From Spongospora subterranea f. sp. subterranea (lineage: Eukaryota > Endomyxa: Phytomyxea > Phytomyxea > Plasmodiophorida): 64,000 nt of DNA. Shown here piece by piece: positions 20,097 to 31,905 of the stretch; positions within the stretch are counted from its first letter, which is position 1, and every line of letters begins with the position of its first letter. A program made the position numbers and the translations under genes. Under the pieces are notes generated by a model that was not told where the DNA came from, did not search any database, and was given only the letters and a program-made list of their open reading frames with translations. The stretch spans positions 1 to 64,000 of the forward strand of contig JAUGWO010000208.1 of assembly GCA_049724395.1 (NCBI GenBank), in the 5' to 3' direction.

Positions 20097-23000
20097 CTAA
20101 ATACGGTAAACGGTGTGCTCTACAGTCTCTATATGTTCATTACAGTGTCGGCATAAGTCACTCACTTCCATTTTCAGATTCTTCAAATGTTGTCGGGCAC
20201 AAGAGTGTCCTGTTCGAGCGCGATTTAGTTCAGGCTGGGGCCAGCTGGCTTTCTCACAGGTGTTGGCTTGTCGCTTCATGTAGGGTGACCTATCTGGATA
20301 ACCAGCGAATCCACTTGTTTTGACGCTTCGTTCAATATTATTGGTCTCGATTTTGGGTTTCCGTCTTCTTCAATTGTAGTTCAAGTGACGACAAGAACGG
20401 ATCATGCTCTACATCATCTCCTTTTTCTATTGCTTGTTTTGCGATTTCGTCAATCTCTTCGCTCCGTCCTATGTTGATTGTTTTTGGCGGTTGGATCGGG
20501 TGGTCTACAGATTCATTCTTATCCATGTCTGGTACATGGCTAGGAATAAAGTGTATATCTACTTGGTTCTCGTTGGTTAGCTCTGCCAGTTTTTTAGCAC
20601 ATTCGGCAACGACGACGTTAACTCTTCTTGTCTTTGTCGGTAGTGATTTTAGCTGGTTCATCCATGACAGGGAATCTGTCATAATGTGAATTGTTGTGCC
20701 TCGATAGTCTTGATCAATCGCGATATCCAATCCAATGTTCAGTGCGATAATTTCACATTCATACGAGGACGTCACTTTCGGTCCTAGTTTGACTGTTGAT
20801 TCAATCTCCTCTGCCTCATTTTCGGTGTTTTCGTTCCTTTTGCGATTGTCGATCAGAAGTGCTGCTGCACCTCCTCCCTGATTGCGCTTGAAACTTCCAT
20901 CCGTCCAAAGCTCGATGTCTGTGTCTTTGGTAATGGTTGTCCTTTTTTGTGTTTTTTGATTGCCTTTTTCCTGTTTGATGTGTGGTATCTAACCTTATAT
21001 AGTCACTCAAGAATGTCTGGCGACATCTCTGTTCTCGTATCCCTCTGGTACTCTCTCTTTCAGTGCCTTCCATACTTCTCCAAGCGGTGTCCATCCATCA
21101 CCTTCTCCATTCCATTCTGTGTATTCTCTGCCCAATAATGTTCCATTGGCCTGAGCCGCGAGTACTGTCATTGTTGTTTCAGTGATGATTATATCTCTCA
21201 ACAGCGGGAATCCTGATATTGCATGTAATATAGGGATTGGTGTTGATTTGAAACATCCTGTATATGTTCTCATATAGTCCTTATATGCTGTCTCAATGGG
21301 TCGCAATGTCCTACTCATGTTCTTGTTGATTTCACCTGCCAACCAGGGTAGGTAATAGTTCAGCTTCCCTCCTATAATCTTCGACATATTTGTTGATATG
21401 TTCTGTATGGTATCCGGTATTTTCTCATTTCTCGTACCAGTTTACATCGTTTCCTTATATCGTTGGCCACTTCTGTCAGTTGAATAGTGAAAGTTGAGTG
21501 GTTATTTTCTGTGTTGGCGTTTAGCGTTGCTTCGAGGTATTGCACTGTTTTTGTTGTCTGAATCGTTTGTCCATTGATAGTCAATTTGTCTTTAGGTGAG
21601 TATTCATTGAATAAGATGTTTGTTTCGAGCCATTGGATTTTGTCCTGTTGTCTTTACACCATTGCTGTAATTTGGTGATATCACTTCTGAGTTTTGTAAG
21701 TACTTCCTGTTTGTGTCTCCAGTAGCCCATTGTGTTGTGTCATCCACATACACATTACTGTTATTAGTCTCTATAGGGGCGTCATATATGTAGATTATCC
21801 ACAGCAATACGCTTATACTGGATCCCTGTGGAATACCATTCTCTTGTCCATGTAATTTAGAATTGGTGTTTCCATAATTCACCTCAAATACTCTGTTTGT
21901 TAGCCAGTCATTAATCAGTATTATCAGATATGGATCTATCCGCATTCTTCTCATTTTCTGGATTAGCAGTGTTCGTTGCACTCTATTCGAATGCCTTCAT
22001 GAAATCGTAGACAATCATGGCGAATTGTTGGTCTTTTGCCGCCGCTAATCCTGCATTATGTAGTAGTCTTAACAGTGCATGTGCTGTGCTGTGTGCTGGC
22101 CGACAGCCAGATTGGTTATCTGGTATGTGTTCGCTCGCTAGTTGTCTTATACTATGTTCAATTATTCCTTCCACGATTTTTGCTATGTTAGGCAATAGTG
22201 ATATCGGTCAATATTCCCCTGATTTCGCTTTGGGTAAAAACCGTATTTTGGCGATCATCATTTCCTGTGGAAAGTACCCAACCGCGATAATGTCGGTATT
22301 TTTGATTGCCTTTAAAAATGTGTCCTTGATTATGTGATCTGTGCACATGTGTTTAATCAAGCTGTTGGGGATTCCATCTATTCCTCCAGCAAACTTGCTG
22401 TTGGCTTTTTTAACTGCTCTTTCCAGTTCTCTAATAGTGAAATTTGCTGTTGGTCTCTCCAGACGTTGTTTCAATAATTTTGCCAGGAGTAGCTCGTGCT
22501 CCAGTTTTTCTATTTCAGTCAGTTCGAGATCTGGTGCACTATAGATTTCTTCAAATTTCGAGGCGATGTTTTCCACCTCTTCTTTCGCTTCATTGGTGAA
22601 GGTTTCCTATTTCTTTCTTCTTTTGTTTGTTTGTGGGCTGATTTGTTTTGCCAGGTTCCAGATTTGGCTCCTGCCTTATCCTCACATGCTGTTTTGACCA
22701 TTTTTGTCAGATGTTTGTTTTTGGCTTTGACATATTGTTTCCTAAATTCTATTGCCGCTTTGTTTAGTGCTTCTTTTCTCTTTGTAATATGTGTTTCGTT
22801 TGTTTCGGAGCGTATCGCTGTTAGCACTTTGCGTCTGAATTTGTTTCTTAGTTTCAAGAGCCGCCTTCAGGTGTTTGTTCCAGAACTTGCACCTGGTCAC
22901 TCTCACGTATCGGTATTTAATGCTTTCTTGTAGCATTGCAGTGAATCTGGACAGTCCCATAGCATGACATGATTGGTTTTCGATTACTGTCATTAGTGCC

Positions 23001-23774
23001 TTTGCTGTTGATCTGTTGTCGAGTTTGTTCACTCTTTTTCTATCAAATCGGTAATTTGTTTTTCGCTTTTCCACTAATGCTGGTTTAAATTGTAGTAGGA
23101 AGGTTATCAGTGCTCAAGTCTGTGTGAACTTTGAAGTTCACAATCTGTTTCGCCATTTTCCTATTCGCCTTTGTGACATCTAATGTGTTGTTCTCTCTGG
23201 TTGGTATGTCCGGATTGTTCATAATTCTGAACTCCTCCAGTATTCCGTCTAGGTATGTGTAATTTTCTGTATGATTTGTGCCAAATCTCTTATCTCTAGT
23301 ATTTAGGTCTCCTGTGATGAGTATTGACTCTTGTTTGTCTCTGCGAAGAGTTCAATCTGCTTCCAATATGCTCTCTAATTTGTCTGTCGATATCAGGTGG
23401 GATATATAAGTGTGTATCAGTATCATTTCGTCGTATAATTTAACAATTTGTGTTTTAATAGCGAATTGTCCAAAGCATTGAATTGCCGGTGGATTTAGTT
23501 TTTCTAGTTTGACGTCTTCTCGCCAAAATATTCCTGATTGTGTGTATCGATCATCACACTCGTAGTGTGGAAATTCATGAATATTACGTCGATGTTTCAG
23601 CTCTGAAACACAGATTACATCTATTGGGTGTTGTAAATTCGCAAAGTATGCCAGTTCGGTTGCCTTCTCCTCGCTTAATGAATATGCGTTCCATTGTGCT
23701 ATAATCAAATTTCTATTATTCTTTACTTGTCTTGCTTTGACATTGAGTCGCGCAAAACATTGTGTTATTTTCAA
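20097..23774 (-). mobile_element. Non-LTR retrotransposon (LINE) with AP-type endonuclease, RT and RNase H
   Basis: Read on the minus strand. 23774-23352 is an endonuclease/exonuclease/phosphatase domain (NLIIAQWNAYSLSEEKATEL, DVICVSELKH). 23074-22208 is the linker and early RT (NFTIRELERAVKKANSKFAG, GIDGIPNSLIKH, AKIRFLPKAKSGEY). 22195-21604 holds the RT core (MPNIAKIVEGIIEH, NQSGCRPAHSTAHALLRLL, GIPQGSSISVLLW, and YVDDTTQW as the catalytic Y-DD). 21584-21007 is the thumb region. 20775-20338 is RNase H (ECEIIALNIGLDIA, IHIMTDSLS). 20279-20097 is a terminal Cys-His segment (TGHSCARQHLKNL...CRHCNEHIETVEHT). Frames change many times, so the copy is dead. The RNase H plus H-H-C-C tail resembles the I/Jockey-like LINE groups. 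No poly-A tail is obvious. Confidence 0.88.
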
Positions 23775-23860
23775 TTGCCTTTTTGTTTGGTTGAGGCATT
23801 GTTGTTAGAGAATTTTTCGGTGATCCTTATCTTTTCAAGTTTTTGTGGCATTTCTTCTTA

Positions 23861-24196
23861 AGATTTACCGAGGCAGAATCAAACGACATCAAGTTCATGT
23901 TTTCTCAAGGCTATCACGTGGCACACGCTGTTATTATCCAGCATCTTAGGACAACGCTACCGCAAAACACTCATGCTCAGCTAGTGAACTTGACGATTAA
24001 GCTGAAGCCTTCCGTTGACGCTAGACAAAACAGGTTCATTCGATGTCAGAAGATGATTTCGACATTCCAATTCGTCGCTTGTATAGGAATCGTGTCGTCC
24101 GCCTGAGCTAAGATGCTGGATAATAACAGCGTGTGCCACGTGATATCCTTGAGAAAACATGAACTTGATGTCGTTTGATTCTGCCTCGGTAAATCT
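23861..24196. repeat. 88-bp inverted duplication, 160-bp spacer
   Basis: 23861-23948 and the reverse complement of 24109-24196 are identical except one base (CAAGGCTATC versus CAAGGATATC). Both arms encode RFTEAESNDIKFMFSQGYHV toward the centre, which looks like the N-terminal helix-turn-helix part of a transposase. It lies immediately downstream of the LINE endonuclease end. The spacer has no feature. Confidence 0.93.
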
Positions 24197-24686
24197 TGTA
24201 CGTCGGCTACGCTCTTCACTTCCACGATATACAGTCAAAGAGGCGGTTAAAGCGTCAGGAACATGACCATTGCAGATCAGGTGACTTTTTTCTATTTAAA
24301 GGGAAGAATCCCTTGAACAAGCCCGAAAATCTAATAATGGAGTTGCGTCAAGGTCGTGACACACACTTCAGCAAGAAAATCTCGACTATAAAGTAAAAAC
24401 CTTAATGTGCCCATAATGACCCCCGTCTCGGACAAACTTCGGAAAATTGAAGATAACCACATTATGCGGTATCCCCCACGCCACATGTCACCTTATAAAT
24501 ACCGTCATCCAATCTGTACCCCACCGTGGAGAGATTGGGATGTCCACCCGTCCTATCGCGACAGTACAGTACAAGTTGTTTGTACAGACTTTACGTACAC
24601 TGTATCTGTTTTTACCGCAACCAATCATGGCCCATTAACTGCCCATTAGTCCTTTCCATTGTTTTCACGGTGAAATAGCTCGGTTC
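24197..24686. other. 5' flank of the fumarylacetoacetase gene
   Basis: No gene recognised. Short ORFs (24407-24649 and its overlap) have no motifs. The stretch presumably holds the FAH promoter. I cannot point to a defined TATA or regulatory site. Confidence 0.4.
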
Positions 24687-26678
24687 ATGTCGGGATTTGA
24701 AAACCATAGCTGGGTTCCTGTCGTTGCGACCTCGCATTTCCCCTTCGAAAATCTGCCCTATGGTGTATTCACCTATCGTGATTCGCCCGCCCAGATCGGC
24801 GTTGCCATCGGCGATCACATCTTGAACTTATCGGAATTAACGAGGAGCGGAATCGCATTGCAGCTGACACCCGTTATTTTAGCCGCGTTACAACAGCCAA
24901 CCCTAAATAATTTCATGGCGCTACCGCCAAAAGCTTGGCAACTGGTTCGCGAAACAGTTCAGAAGTTGCTGTCGGTTGGTACGCCTGACCTACGCGACAA
25001 CCATGCTTTGCGAGATCGCGTCATGATTCAACAGAAAGACGCGACCATGCTGCTGCCTGCCCATATTGGCGATTACACTGACTTTTACTCCTCAAAAAAC
25101 CACGCTGTCAATGTCGGCACCATGTTCCGTGGTGCTGATAACGCTCTCAATCCAAATTGGTTGTGCATGGTAACTGTTCAACTGCTCATTCTTTTACATT
25201 GTATTCACCTGGTTAACGATTTTTTTTTCGCTGTTTTAGCATTATAGAATCAACCCATGTTTCATCCATTTCACTGACAGGTGGCTAGTTCTGTTTTTGT
25301 TACTTTTGGTCTAGGTTATTCAGTTTTTTGATCACTTTTCGTGATTGTTTCGCGGCCATTTCTAATGTGGTTCTCTGCAGCCAATCGGTTATCACGGCCG
25401 CGCCTCTTCTGTTGTTGTTTCTGGTACTGACATCCGGCGACCGTCGGGGCAGACAATGAACAATGCTGAAGGCGCGCCAGAGTTCGGCCCTTCGCGACAG
25501 CTTGATTTCGAACTCGAAATTGCTTTTTTTGTTGGAGGAGGGAATGATCAAGGAGAACCGATTCCTATGGCGAAAGCCGAGGATCATATTTTTGGTGTCG
25601 TTCTTATGAACGATTGGTCGGCCCGTGACATTCAAAAATGGGAATATGTTCCGCTCGGGCCCTTTAACGGAAAAAACTTTGGTAGCTTTGCTTTTTCAAA
25701 AATTGTTTGTTGGAGCACTTGTTTTGTTTGTATTTGAAACAATGTGGTGTTCGCTCTTTTCATGGCGTATGTGAAATTTCTTAGATGTTTCTTTCTCTAG
25801 GGACCACGATATCGCCATGGGTAGTACCAATGGCGGCGCTTCGTGATTTTATGGTGCCGGGTGAGGTTCAGGTTCCTGCACCATTGGCATACCTGGTTGA
25901 TCCCAACCAGCTTGCGTTAGACCTAAAGCTTCAGGTTGAATTACAGCCGTCAGGTCAGGCCACTAAACCCGTTATTATTTCTCAAAGCAACGCACGTCAC
26001 CTGTATTGGACATTCAAACAGCAGCTCGTTCATCACACGAGCACTGGATGCAATTCACGACCTGGCGATCTCATGGCATCTGGAACGATCAGCGGACCGG
26101 TAATTCCCTCAAACATATTTCGTTTGCTCATGAAACTATTCGATATCTGTTTTCGCTTGTTTTCTTCAATTTTTTTACGTATTGTTATTTTCAGCACTCC
26201 TTAGTATGTCTTACTTTCCCTTTTGAAACTCTGCCCATCACCCGTAATACCTAGTTCCTCTTTCTTCATTGGCATTATATGTATTTGTTTTTCTCTCGTC
26301 AGTTGGTATAACTTTGGACTATGATTCTGAATTTTACTGGCAATTCATTCTGTACAATTTGTTCGTTTTGTGTCTTGTATATGCATCGTCTGTTCAACTT
26401 TTGCAGCGACTGTGTCCATATTCTCTTTAACTGTGCTTGTGTGCGTTCAGAGTCCAGGTTCGTACGGATCGATGCTGGAAATTTGCTGGAAGGGTGAGCG
26501 TCCGTTGAATGTGGGCGACGGAACCACTCGCACATTTCTCAATGATGGCGACACCATTACCATCACCGGTGTTTGTCGCAGTGATACACGCCCTTTTCAG
26601 ATCGGATTTGGAACCTGTTCAGGCAAAGTTTTGCCATCAACGATTAGCGGAGACGTGCCCATGGTGTCCAATTCGTAG
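24687..26678 (+). CDS. FAH: Fumarylacetoacetase (FAH), complete, 4 exons
   Basis: Last step of tyrosine catabolism: hydrolyses 4-fumarylacetoacetate to fumarate and acetoacetate. Exons 24687-25169, 25381-25681, 25801-26099 and 26451-26678 join with canonical GT-AG introns (211, 119 and 351 bp) into 1311 nt, 436 residues, near the usual ~420. The N-terminal SH3-like domain starts [20 protein letters not shown]. The catalytic domain carries [20 protein letters not shown] (metal/active-site region), [20 protein letters not shown], the metal-binding acidic pattern around [30 protein letters not shown], and the C-terminal [19 protein letters not shown] and [13 protein letters not shown]. It ends [20 protein letters not shown]. 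All family-defining blocks are present and in frame. The flanks are TE-derived on the left and the SNX gene on the right. Confidence 0.96.
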
Positions 26679-27134
26679 TCTATTTTAATATAGGCCATTA
26701 TTTCATATCAGCATTTTCACCATTAGTGCTTGCGGTTTCAGCAATTTCATTTCAAGTTATTTGAAAGAAGCAGAAGCTCAAAAAAAATTACGTCTTTGAC
26801 TCTTTTTCTTTGTGGCGAGTTCTTTGCCGGATCGCGATCTTCATCCATTTTTCATTGTTGCTTCGAGGCAGGTTTGGGCGACGATTACATTGTTGTCACG
26901 TTCGTCCGTTTCCAACCTTGTCTCGTTCTTTCCAACTGGACACCGCTTCTTAGAAATTGTGCTCTTTTTTCCTGGTTAAAAATTTCCCTGAGATTTTCTT
27001 GTTCTGTCGTTGCTTGGGTTCTTGAAAATCTCGGGCAGATCCTCAGATTACACTTTGGCACTCGTACATTTCACATGAAAACCTCTCATTAAACATAGGA
27101 GCTGACCATGTGACGCATAACGCGTGGTTTTTAT
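26679..27134. other. Region after FAH, no confident exon
   Basis: A 120-codon ORF (26730-27092) is rich in Phe, Ser, Cys and Leu, as expected from T-rich intronic or UTR sequence read through, and has no motif. It may hold upstream exons of the small gene that ends at 27323. Confidence 0.4.
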
Positions 27135-27323
27135 TTGTACTTCAGCGAATACAACGGTAATGAAAACTTGACCATATTGCAGTTTGATCGATGCATTTTG
27201 ACGAAGCCCGGACCCAAAGTTTATAAGGGAAAGCAAGTTTTCTTTCCCAATGTCAATATATTGAACGTGAAGGTCTCAGAAACCGAGATCAAAGATCTCA
27301 CACGAACGAAAGGACGCCGATAA
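27135..27323 (+). CDS. Probable 3' exon of an unrecognised small gene
   Basis: The in-frame segment after an acceptor-like TTGTACTTCAG (27146) reads GNENLTILQFDRCILTKPG, VYKGKQVFFPNVNILNVKV and ends DLTRTKGRR-TAA. Compact, lysine-rich, natural-looking sequence suggests a real C-terminus, but I cannot name the family. Upstream exons have not been identified. It is convergent with the SNX gene, whose stop lies only 45 bp away on the other strand. Confidence 0.35.
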   Translation: MYFSEYNGNENLTILQFDRCILTKPGPKVYKGKQVFFPNVNILNVKVSETEIKDLTRTKGRR

Positions 27324-27367
27324 GGTTTCCCGTGGTATTTGAATTTGAATCGACCTATATTAAAGGG

Positions 27368-29606
27368 TCAACCGGTAGCATGTGCTTTATCTGGTTCGCC
27401 AGCGGATTTCTGAGGGGAGACCATGACCTGAACCGTGGTCTCCAGCATTAACAACACGACATCGACCAACTCATCTTTCCGGTTTAACAAATTAAGAATG
27501 TTCCGGATCGCCAGACGGCATACGCTTTGCCCTAAAGTCATTGATAAAGCTGCGGGAACGCAGCTGCAAAGTGCTATCTCGGCGTCGCGTCGAAGAGCAG
27601 CTTGGGCGGCGTGTGATAGGTCAGCAGTTGGTTCAGTGTCTTCCACAAGTGTTCCTTGAGGCCAGACCAAAGCGGTTAGCCAGACCAGTGATCTGCCTAT
27701 CAAACCTCTTCGCGATTCTTCATCAGCAATATGGCGTAAATAAATTCGGATGGGACGTTCAACACTCGCGCAAACGATGCGGAAACCAGTCCGCGTACGC
27801 AGCGACACGTCGTTTCCATCGAGTTCGATGATTGACTTGAAAAGAGCAAGCAAGTCCCCAACCAATAATTTGATATGGGGGTTATCATCGTAATCTCCAA
27901 ATCTCCGCGTTGTCATTGCGATAAATTCTGACTCCGACTTGTACAGAATAGGTCAGACTTTCAGTCATTGCAATAACAACGCAAAAAGGAAACGTGTAGA
28001 CGTTCTTCCATGAAAAATCATGCCAAATCCAGTAAACAAACTCGAAAATGAGCACGCTAAGAAACTGCAATTACCATGAGCTCAATGGAAAACAAGAAAA
28101 CTAAAACACAGAACTCGCAGAACGTTGCAAATTACTCACATCCGCAAAGCTGTTGCACGAATCACGGTTGTCAATATCCTCAGATGGAGGTGCTGACCGC
28201 GGAGAGGCCGTGGCCGTCATGTCTGACCCTCGAGGTGTCAGCCATTCGAACCACACTGATGTCTGCAGGCATGCTGGGAAATTTATCACCTGAACCAACA
28301 TTGAGACAGCAGTTAGTATTTTGATCGAAAACCACCAATTAACAATAAGACACATTAAGTAGACTCCTTTAAAACACGACGAAAAATTACATCACAGCAA
28401 AATGAACCAATAAATACGGTGAATCCATGGAGTGGCCCAAAGTAGACATGAATATGAAGTTATATGCATTACTTGCTGTAAGTAGCGTCGAAGTTCTAAT
28501 CGCCTTAACTCGATGAATCGGCGCTTAAAACGATCAAGAATAGTTTTTTTCGGAAGACAAACAGGGAAGTCCGGAATACACTTAAGCAACTAAAAAACCT
28601 TGAACAAATACCCGCAAAACGATAACCATGAATCACCTGTGAATGCAACGAAACAAAATCGCTGTATCGGCGACCAATCTCCCAATGTGAATGCCCGTAC
28701 TGAATTTCAATAGAATAAACCTTGATGGAAACTGGATTCAATTACTGATCAATAAAAATTACGTCAAATATCAAAATATGATGATGAAAACATGGTACCA
28801 AATATAAAACGGAAATTTACCACGAAGGGCTTGGGATCGAACTTGAGAACGGCCTGAGAGATTTCTAGGCGCCACGCTGTAGCTCCTGTCGACGACCGAT
28901 CCGGGTGAGATAAGCTTGTTGATCTTGAAGTTGGACAGCCAGCAGATTTCGTTTCCATCGTCGTTGGAGATTGCGAAACGACCTGATCGACAAGCGCAGA
29001 GGCGACAGATTGCGGGTCAGCCCTGACCCAATCTATGATTGATTGGTTGATAAGAGTCGGCTCGAGCTGGTGCAACAGCGGCAGCGCCACTGTTGTAGTA
29101 AATAACTCTTCAAGCATCAAGTGTACGCTGGTCTCAGATTTCGGGATGAAATGGCTAAGGAACCGCCGTATTATAGACCGACATTGGTCATGAATGTAGG
29201 AATTGTTAAGGGAGGCGGGCTCATGAGCAGCTGTATCTAAGAGACGATCTTTGATAATATAAACATATTGTCGAAGAAGTTGGGGCCAATTAATGGCAGC
29301 TGCGTCGTCGATAAACAGGTTGATAGACGATGCGATCAGGCCGCGAACATGGTTAGGGAACGATTCGTCGCTGGTGAATCCTGACCACCAGCGATATACA
29401 AAATCTCGCATTATAAGGTCGCAAGTCACGTTCAATGTGGCTGGGACAGTTGGCCCAGAATATGGCACAGAGGTCGCCGAAACAGGTGGAAGACAAGCGT
29501 ACCGGGGCGGGCAAGATGAAAATTCGACTTTGTCCCATCCAGATAGGCGATGAAACAAGACCAAAATCCCGACCATCATGGTCAAGATGAGGGCGATGAC
29601 CAGCAT
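27368..29606 (-). CDS. Sorting nexin, SNX19-like (TM-PXA-PX-nexin C)
   Basis: Start MLVIALILTMMVGILVLFHR at 29606 is an N-terminal membrane anchor. The first long exon continues through the PXA domain (LIMRDFVYRWWSGFTSDESF; AAINWPQLLRQYVYIIKDRL; FIPKSETSVHLMLEEL...). A PX domain follows in later exons: VSIKVYSIEIQYGHSHWEIG RRYSDFVSLHSQ (28735-28660), then IPDFPVCLPKKTILDRFKRR and RLELRRYLQQ (28590-28465), with the usual RRYSDF phosphoinositide patch and a proline-containing loop. 28355-28130 is a Ser-rich linker. The exon 27916-27368 is the nexin C domain (RFGDYDDNPHIKLLVGDLLA ... LGQSVCRLAIRNILNLLNRK), ending HATG-TGA. There is no RGS domain, so the layout is SNX19-like rather than SNX13/14/25. 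Family role: tethering at endosome, lysosome or ER membranes and lipid handling. The exact first splice (donor near 28820 or 28795) is unsettled. Confidence 0.85.
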
Positions 29607-29789
29607 AGTGGTGATGCAGAACGAGATTGAACAATCTGTAAAGCAGGTCTGATCCCTATAAACCTATCGTCGTCATTAAATTCGCACTATTTTTCAGTGT
29701 TTGCGATGGAATTGTGCGAGACTGGCACCACTTAACGGTCAATAAGGCTGTGGTCATCTTGACCTACAAGCAATTTCAGATAACACCTG

Positions 29790-29960
29790 TTTCGTTTCAT
29801 TATGGCACTTTCATTCAAATAGAGCAATCGTTTCGTTTCATTATGGCACTTTTATTTCAAATAGAGCAATCGTTTCGTTTCATTATGGCACTTTCATTCA
29901 AATAGAGCAATCGTTTCGTTTCATTATGGCACTTTCATTCAAATAGAGCAATCGTTTCGT
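29790..29960. repeat. 41-bp minisatellite, 4 copies
   Basis: Four copies of a 41-42-bp unit containing TTTCGTTTCATTATGGCACT and TCATTCAAATAGAGCAATCG. One unit has a single-T expansion. It lies in the 5' flank of the SNX gene. The following 29961-30218 has no gene; it contains CACCGCGTTAC, a motif also found near 40055. Confidence 0.88.
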
Positions 29961-30218
29961 TTCACCGCGTTACCTAATAGCGACTCCAAAAAACTCAGAC
30001 GGTTTCCGTTGTTGGTGCTGAACAGTAGTCGACGATGAGAGAATAAACAACTTATTGTTGAGTTGCAGAAAATGTTCAGATCGCGCAATTTGAGGACGCA
30101 CGACGGTGCTGTTGGAGCTGTTAATAGTTCAAACTGAATTTGCTGTTGCTTTCCATAAATCCTTCCAACGAGTGTATCGATTATTTTTTAGCAAAACAGG
30201 TGATATTTATGTGAAATC

Positions 30219-31467
30219 TTAAAACCCACCCGACGATCCTTTGAGCACTTCCTCGGTCTTGTGCATCGCTTTGGTAGCAGAAGATTGTTCAGAGGCATGT
30301 CCTGATCCTGGCACAGGTTCTCCTGCCACATTTCTCGTTGACGCTAGCTCACTGACTTCCGTGGCTGGCTCTCCACCGGTCTCTGAACCCATTCCCAAAG
30401 TTTCCTTCACCTTTTCAGAAAATGCTTGCCGACCGCTGCGTAATTTCTCACTTGTATGCTGGATTGTTTCATGGAGCTTCTCCATCATAGACTTTGGTTC
30501 ATCTTCCTCGGAAAGCGGATACATTTCTTCGCTGCCAGATTGCAACTTTTGTTTTGCAGATTGTACCTTTTCCCCAGCGGATTCTTGAGCGCTTCCAAGT
30601 TTATCTTTCCCAGACTCGTACAGTTCCCCCATTTTATGTTGTCCGGATTCGTAAGCCTCACCAATTTTCTTTGATCCAGTCTCTGCTTTTTCACCCGCAG
30701 ATTCTTTGGCTTGACCAAGTTTTTCTTTCCCGGACTGGTAAAGCTTACCGGTTTGCTGCGTCCCGGATTCAGCCTTTTGTTTTATCCGATTCGGAAGCTT
30801 GGCCAACGGCGCCTTTGACTTTCTCTGTGCCTTCTGCCATCTTCCCTTTTGCGGATTGCCAAGCTTCACCACTGGCGCCCTTCAACTTTTCGGCACCCTC
30901 TTGAACCTTGCCTTTGGCTGATTCATAAAGCTCACCCGTTTTTTCTTTGCCTGCTTGGGCTTTCTCACCTAAAATGTCTCTTCCCGATTCCAAACTTTCT
31001 GCGACTTTCTCCTTTCCGGTTTGCGCTTTCTCGCCGAGCTTTTGTTTTGTTGATTCCAAGGTTTCACCTAACTTCTCCTTTCCAGTTTGCGCCTTTTCCC
31101 CAACTGTCTCCTTTGTCGATTGCCAGGCGCCGCCAAGTTTCTCTTTCCCAACATCCGACACTTCTTCTGCTTTTTGCTTGCCGGACTCATACTTCTCGCC
31201 AATCGCCTGTTTTGCTTTGGTGCCAAGCCCCGGTTCCAGGTCGCCACGTCGAACCTCGGTATACTCTCCACTTGGAACAAAAGCTGCTCCTGGCCCCTTT
31301 GGTTGTGAAGTAATGCTTGGCGTCTCGCCTTGAACTTGTAAGTCAGATCGGGTCATCTCATCTTTCGCCCGTTGAGCATATGTCTGTTGCTGGTTGCCAA
31401 TATCTTTGGCCACTTCTTGAGTTCTCTCTTTCACCTTCTCAGAATAGCTTGGGATCCTCTCCGACAT
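30219..31467 (-). CDS. LEA-like / apolipoprotein-like repeat protein with one frameshift
   Basis: Starts MSERIPSYSEKVKERTQEVA at 31467. After ~80 residues comes a long run of 11/22-residue amphipathic repeats of the type GEKAQTGKEKLGETLESTKQ, KEKTGELYESAKGKVQEGAE, ESGKDKLGSAQESAGEKVQS, like group 3 LEA proteins, which are unstructured in water and become helical on drying or at membranes. The first frame stops at 30769 (SESDKTKG-stop). The repeat pattern resumes in the next frame from about 30780 to the TAA at 30219 (…AESGTQQTG, then KLYQSGKEKLGQAKESAGEK). The switch falls in an A-rich run (ATAAAACAAAAGG), so a one-base assembly/sequencing error or recent mutation is likely. With both halves the protein would be ~415 residues, ending EEVLKGSSGGF. 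The role in desiccation or stress tolerance is inferred from composition. Confidence 0.75.
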
Positions 31468-31905
31468 TGTTGCAAATCAAATCAGTCTTCGGATTTCACT
31501 TCAAGCGACAATATCAATAGTGTCCAGCAATAAAATTACGTAATGACCGAATGTTGCAATTAATGATAGAATGATTGGTGTCGACCACATTTACGCAATT
31601 CATGACTGGTTGCTCCAGAAACATCCGATCAGCTCTTTCCTAGAAATGACTGGTGAAAAGCAGTTTGGAACAATTAAGGCATTTACTGGATTTAAAGTGT
31701 TTTCTAACATAATGGGTTAAGGTGCCGGGGAAATCTTTATAGGCACGAAATTATGTCGAGATAATCTCTTCAAAAGTGGTTCAAGTAGAAATAATTTGCG
31801 AACTTACATGAGGTCTTTCCAATCAGATTTCTTCTTTGTCAATTAATAATCCCGAATCTAATTTTACCCGGACCTCGGTTAATCATTGGGCTCCTCAATC
31901 AATAC
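31468..31905. other. Intergenic, no gene seen
   Basis: 5' flank of the LEA-like gene on one side, Harbinger remnant on the other. No ORF or repeat of note. Confidence 0.5.

Noticed and set aside
30241-31333. Several long plus-strand ORFs opposite the LEA-like gene
   Set aside because: Antisense frames stay open because of the repetitive Lys/Glu/Gly codons on the true strand. They give Cys/Phe/Leu-rich translations.
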